From the NCBI GenBank assembly GCA_002377855.1, contig DFQQ01000032.1, positions 1-16,866 on the forward strand: DNA of 16,866 nt, in the 5' to 3' direction. The position numbers and the translations under genes were made by a program. Origin of the DNA: Acidovorax delafieldii. GTDB lineage: Bacteria > Pseudomonadota > Gammaproteobacteria > Burkholderiales > Burkholderiaceae_C. Positions 14,965-16,866 of this stretch are shown piece by piece; the first letter of the stretch is position 1, and each line of letters starts with the position of its first letter. The notes beneath the pieces were generated by a model. The model worked only from the letters and a program-made list of their open reading frames with translations, did not search any database and was not told the DNA's origin.

Positions 14965-14988
14965 AAAAAAACCGGCCCACAGGCCGGT
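14965..14988 (-). terminator. Intrinsic terminator of the hemerythrin gene
   Basis: ACCGGCC (14971-14977) pairs with GGCCGGT (14982-14988) around a 4-base loop, and on the minus strand the stem is followed by a run of T. It lies 29 bases past the hemerythrin stop and insulates that gene from the nrdD promoter just downstream. Confidence 0.9.
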
Positions 14989-15016
14989 GAAAACAGCGTG
15001 CGCAGGCGCGGCGCGG

Positions 15017-15442
15017 TCAGGCGTGCACGGCCTCTTGCTCTTCGATGCGGGGGTAGAAATCGCGGTCTTCGCGCTGCATGCGTTCGTACACCTTGCGCAA
15101 CACCACGTTGGCTTGGGCGCGGAAGCCCTTCTCGTCGGTGCGCAGGCTTTCGGCCGTGTTCCAGCGGCGCGCAAAGGCGTCGTAGGCGCTGGCGATCGGG
15201 CCCATGTCGCTCTGGTACTGGCGGCCCATGCGCGCCAGGCTGGCATTGCCGCTGCGCTGCAGGGCGGGGTACAGCGCCTGGTCTTCCACCGCCAAGTGCA
15301 GCTTGATGGTGCTGCTCATGGCAACGATGCGCTGCGCGATCTCGGCCGCGTTGCGCTCCACTCCTGCGTGGGTCAACTGCCGCAGCAGATCGATGCTGCG
15401 CAGGATGTCGATGTGCTGGTGCTTGAATTTGTCGATGTTCAC
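15017..15442 (-). CDS. Hemerythrin HHE-domain protein (141 aa), probably NO-responsive
   Basis: The protein is a single four-helix hemerythrin-like domain. Candidate di-iron ligands are His10 (FKHQHIDIL), His49 and Glu53 (KLHLAVEDQALYPAL) and Glu125/Asp126 near the C-terminus (QREDRDFYPRIEE). Such proteins bind O2 or NO, or handle iron; the longer NorA/YtfE relatives (about 220 aa, with an N-terminal ScdA domain) repair Fe-S damage or buffer NO. This one lacks the N-terminal domain. I chose the GTG at 15442-15440 because a perfect AGGAG lies seven bases before it; longer frames upstream are Cys- and His-rich and run over the promoter. It is divergent from norR, with a sigma-54 element and three NorR-type sites upstream, so NO-dependent expression is likely. 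Confidence 0.85.
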   Translation of the reverse strand: MNIDKFKHQHIDILRSIDLLRQLTHAGVERNAAEIAQRIVAMSSTIKLHLAVEDQALYPALQRSGNASLARMGRQYQSDMGPIASAYDAFARRWNTAESLRTDEKGFRAQANVVLRKVYERMQREDRDFYPRIEEQEAVHA

Positions 15443-15526
15443 GGAAGGACTCCTTGGGTGATGAAACGGACACGGCGGGTGGTGCGCCAAAGCGCACGCG
15501 CCACACCGATGGGACACCCTTCCATC

Positions 15527-15541
15527 GCAAGCTCCAGGCCA
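15527..15541 (-). promoter_or_regulatory. Sigma-54 (-24/-12) promoter of the hemerythrin gene
   Basis: On the minus strand TGGCCTGGAGCTTGC contains the invariant GG-N10-GC spacing with TGGC at -24 and TTGC at -12. The predicted start is near 15515, leaving a leader of about 73 bases. NorR is a sigma-54 activator, and its predicted sites lie upstream at about -73, -98 and -118. Confidence 0.75.
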
Positions 15542-15581
15542 CCGCACCCTGGCTTATGAATCAAGGGTTTGCATGCATCAC

Positions 15582-15594
15582 GGTCATTTTCACC
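15582..15594. promoter_or_regulatory. NorR box 1 (GGTCATTTTCACC)
   Basis: Fits the GGT-N7-ACC core reported for Ralstonia NorR (GT-N7-AC with an A+T-rich centre in E. coli). It is one of three in the hemerythrin-norR region and is centred about 73 bases upstream of the predicted sigma-54 start. Confidence 0.7.
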
Positions 15595-15606
15595 ATCTCC
15601 GCTCAT

Positions 15607-15619
15607 GGTTCAAAATACC
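15607..15619. promoter_or_regulatory. NorR box 2 (GGTTCAAAATACC)
   Basis: Fits GGT-N7-ACC and matches box 3 at 10 of 13 positions, with starts 20 bases apart (about two helical turns). It is 25 bases from box 1. Confidence 0.7.
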
Positions 15620-15624
15620 TGCTT

Positions 15625-16866
15625 ATGGTGATAAATACCCTGGCCATGGAAGCCGTCTTCGCCGACCTGGTGACCGAGCAACCACAAGCCGTGCGCCTGC
15701 AGCGCCTGGTGGGCTGGCTGCGCGCGCAATTTCGCTGCGGCGCTGTCGCGTTGCTGCGCCTTGAAGAGGACCACCTGCGCCCCGTGGCCGTGGACGGGCT
15801 GGTGGGCGAGGCGCTGGGGCGGCGGTTTGCAGTCGGCCAGCACCCGCGCCTGGCAGCGATTCTGGCCCGCGGCGAGGTCACCTGCTTTGACCACGACAGC
15901 CAGCTGCCCGACCCTTACGACGGCCTGCTCGACGCCCTGGTGGGCGAGCCCCTGCCGGTGCACGACTGCATGGGCGTGGGCCTGCGCATCGACGGCCAGC
16001 CCTGGGGCGTGCTCACGCTGGATGCGCTGCAGACCGGCACCTTCGACGCCGCTGCCCGCGCCACGCTGCAGCAATGCAGGGCGTTGGTGGAAACGGTGCT
16101 GCGCATCTCGCGCCTGGAGCAGGAAAACCGCGCCCTGGCCGCGCGCCACGACGGTGGCCCGCAGGGTGGGCGCGCCGTGTCCGCCACGCCGGGCCACCTG
16201 GAGATCGTCGGCCAAAGCGAAGTGCTCACGCGCCTGCTGCACGAGATGCAAGTGGTGGCGGGCTCAGACCTGCCGGTGCTGCTGCTGGGCGAAACCGGTG
16301 TGGGCAAGGAGCTGTTTGCACGCCTGCTGCACCGCCACTCGCCGCGCCGCCACAAACCGCTGGTGCACGTGAACTGCGCGGCGCTGCCCGAATCGCTGGC
16401 CGAGAGCGAGCTGTTCGGCCACCGCCGCGGTGCGTTCTCAGGCGCCGTGAGCGACCGCCCCGGCCGCTTCGAGGCGGCCGATGGCGGCACCTTGTTCCTC
16501 GACGAAGTGGGCGAACTGCCGCTGACCGTGCAGGCCAAGATGCTGCGCACCTTGCAGAACGGCGAAATCCAGCGCCTGGGCGCCGACGAGCCCCGGCGCG
16601 TGAACGTGCGCGTAATCGCCGCCACCAACCGCAACCTGCGCGACCTGGTGGCCAATGGCTCGTTTCGCGCCGACCTGTACCACCGTCTGTCGGTCTACCC
16701 CGTGCCGATACCGCCGCTGCGCGAACGGGGCGACGACGTGCTGCTGCTGGCGGGGCGCTTTCTCGAACTCAACCGCACGCGGCTGGGCATTCGCAGCCTG
16801 CGCCTGTCAGCCAGCGCACAAAACGCCCTGCGCCGCTACCACTGGCCGGGCAACATCCGCGAGCTG
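15625..16866 (+). CDS. norR: Nitric-oxide-sensing sigma-54 activator NorR (truncated by window end)
   Basis: 414 residues are visible. The N-terminal GAF domain keeps every residue proposed to hold the NO-sensing iron in E. coli NorR: Arg75, Asp99, His113, Cys115 and Asp133 (HPRL, DPYDGL, VHDC, LTLDAL). The AAA+ domain follows, with Walker A GETGVGKE at 222-229, the sigma-54 contact loop GAFSGA at 269-274 (Ser where GAFTGA is usual), Walker B LFLDE at 290-294, and FRADLYHRLSVYP. The rest of the AAA+ domain and the Fis-type helix-turn-helix are beyond the edge. I chose the ATG at 15625 because it aligns with E. coli NorR without a gap; the ATG at 15646 is a fair alternative and would leave NorR box 3 outside the coding region. 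Neither has a good Shine-Dalgarno. Confidence 0.93.
   Translation, partial: MVINTLAMEAVFADLVTEQPQAVRLQRLVGWLRAQFRCGAVALLRLEEDHLRPVAVDGLVGEALGRRFAVGQHPRLAAILARGEVTCFDHDSQLPDPYDGLLDALVGEPLPVHDCMGVGLRIDGQPWGVLTLDALQTGTFDAAARATLQQCRALVETVLRISRLEQENRALAARHDGGPQGGRAVSATPGHLEIVGQSEVLTRLLHEMQVVAGSDLPVLLLGETGVGKELFARLLHRHSPRRHKPLVHVNCAALPESLAESELFGHRRGAFSGAVSDRPGRFEAADGGTLFLDEVGELPLTVQAKMLRTLQNGEIQRLGADEPRRVNVRVIAATNRNLRDLVANGSFRADLYHRLSVYPVPIPPLRERGDDVLLLAGRFLELNRTRLGIRSLRLSASAQNALRRYHWPGNIREL
15627..15639. promoter_or_regulatory. NorR box 3 (GGTGATAAATACC)
   Basis: Fits GGT-N7-ACC. It overlaps the first codons of norR if translation starts at 15625, or lies just before the start if 15646 is used. 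Binding here could also make NorR limit its own expression. Confidence 0.65.

Noticed and set aside
15610..16251. Minus-strand ORF opposite norR
   Set aside because: NorR GAF and AAA+ motifs on the plus strand explain the region.

Overview
The window looks like the chromosome of a GC-rich betaproteobacterium of the Comamonadaceae (Acidovorax, Delftia or Rhodoferax type). This rests on the high G+C, the Burkholderiales-like protein sequences, the monomeric NADP isocitrate dehydrogenase, a methionine synthase present only as its homocysteine domain, and four copies of a small hairpin repeat with an ATAGCTA / GCGCTT...AAGCGC core that I associate with that family. I ran no database search.

Layout: (1) 1-693, minus strand: the 5' part of an Ala/Pro-rich protein, possibly FliK-like, running off the left edge. 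(2) 694-1751: mostly non-coding, with one 70-aa conserved-looking ORF and two repeat elements. (3) 1752-4267, minus: trhP (yegQ) and ttcA, two tRNA anticodon-loop modification enzymes with clustered cysteines. (4) 4473-5537, minus: the homocysteine/zinc domain of MetH as a free-standing 354-aa protein. (5) 5683-6870, plus: two adjacent lipoprotein genes of visibly lower G+C. (6) 7155-9044, plus: recQ, convergent with (7) icd, 9145-11382, minus, with a strong terminator between them. (8) 11554-14853, minus: an anaerobic ribonucleotide reductase locus. It holds nrdD without its glycyl-radical tail, then a dispersed repeat, then a 60-aa ORF carrying the glycyl-radical motif, then nrdG. (9) 15017-15442, minus: a short hemerythrin. 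(10) 15625 to the right edge, plus: norR, truncated by the window.

Regions 8 to 10 look like an oxygen-limitation / nitric-oxide island. Upstream of nrdD there are two NrdR boxes 32 bp apart and an FNR/ANR-like box centred exactly 41.5 bp from a plausible start site. Between the hemerythrin gene and norR there are three GGT-N7-ACC sites (the NorR consensus) and a sigma-54 -24/-12 element pointing at the hemerythrin. The simplest reading is that NorR senses NO and drives the hemerythrin, while low oxygen and NrdR set dNTP synthesis by the oxygen-sensitive reductase.

The most unusual feature is the split class III reductase, in which the glycyl radical residue would be supplied by a separate 60-residue polypeptide.
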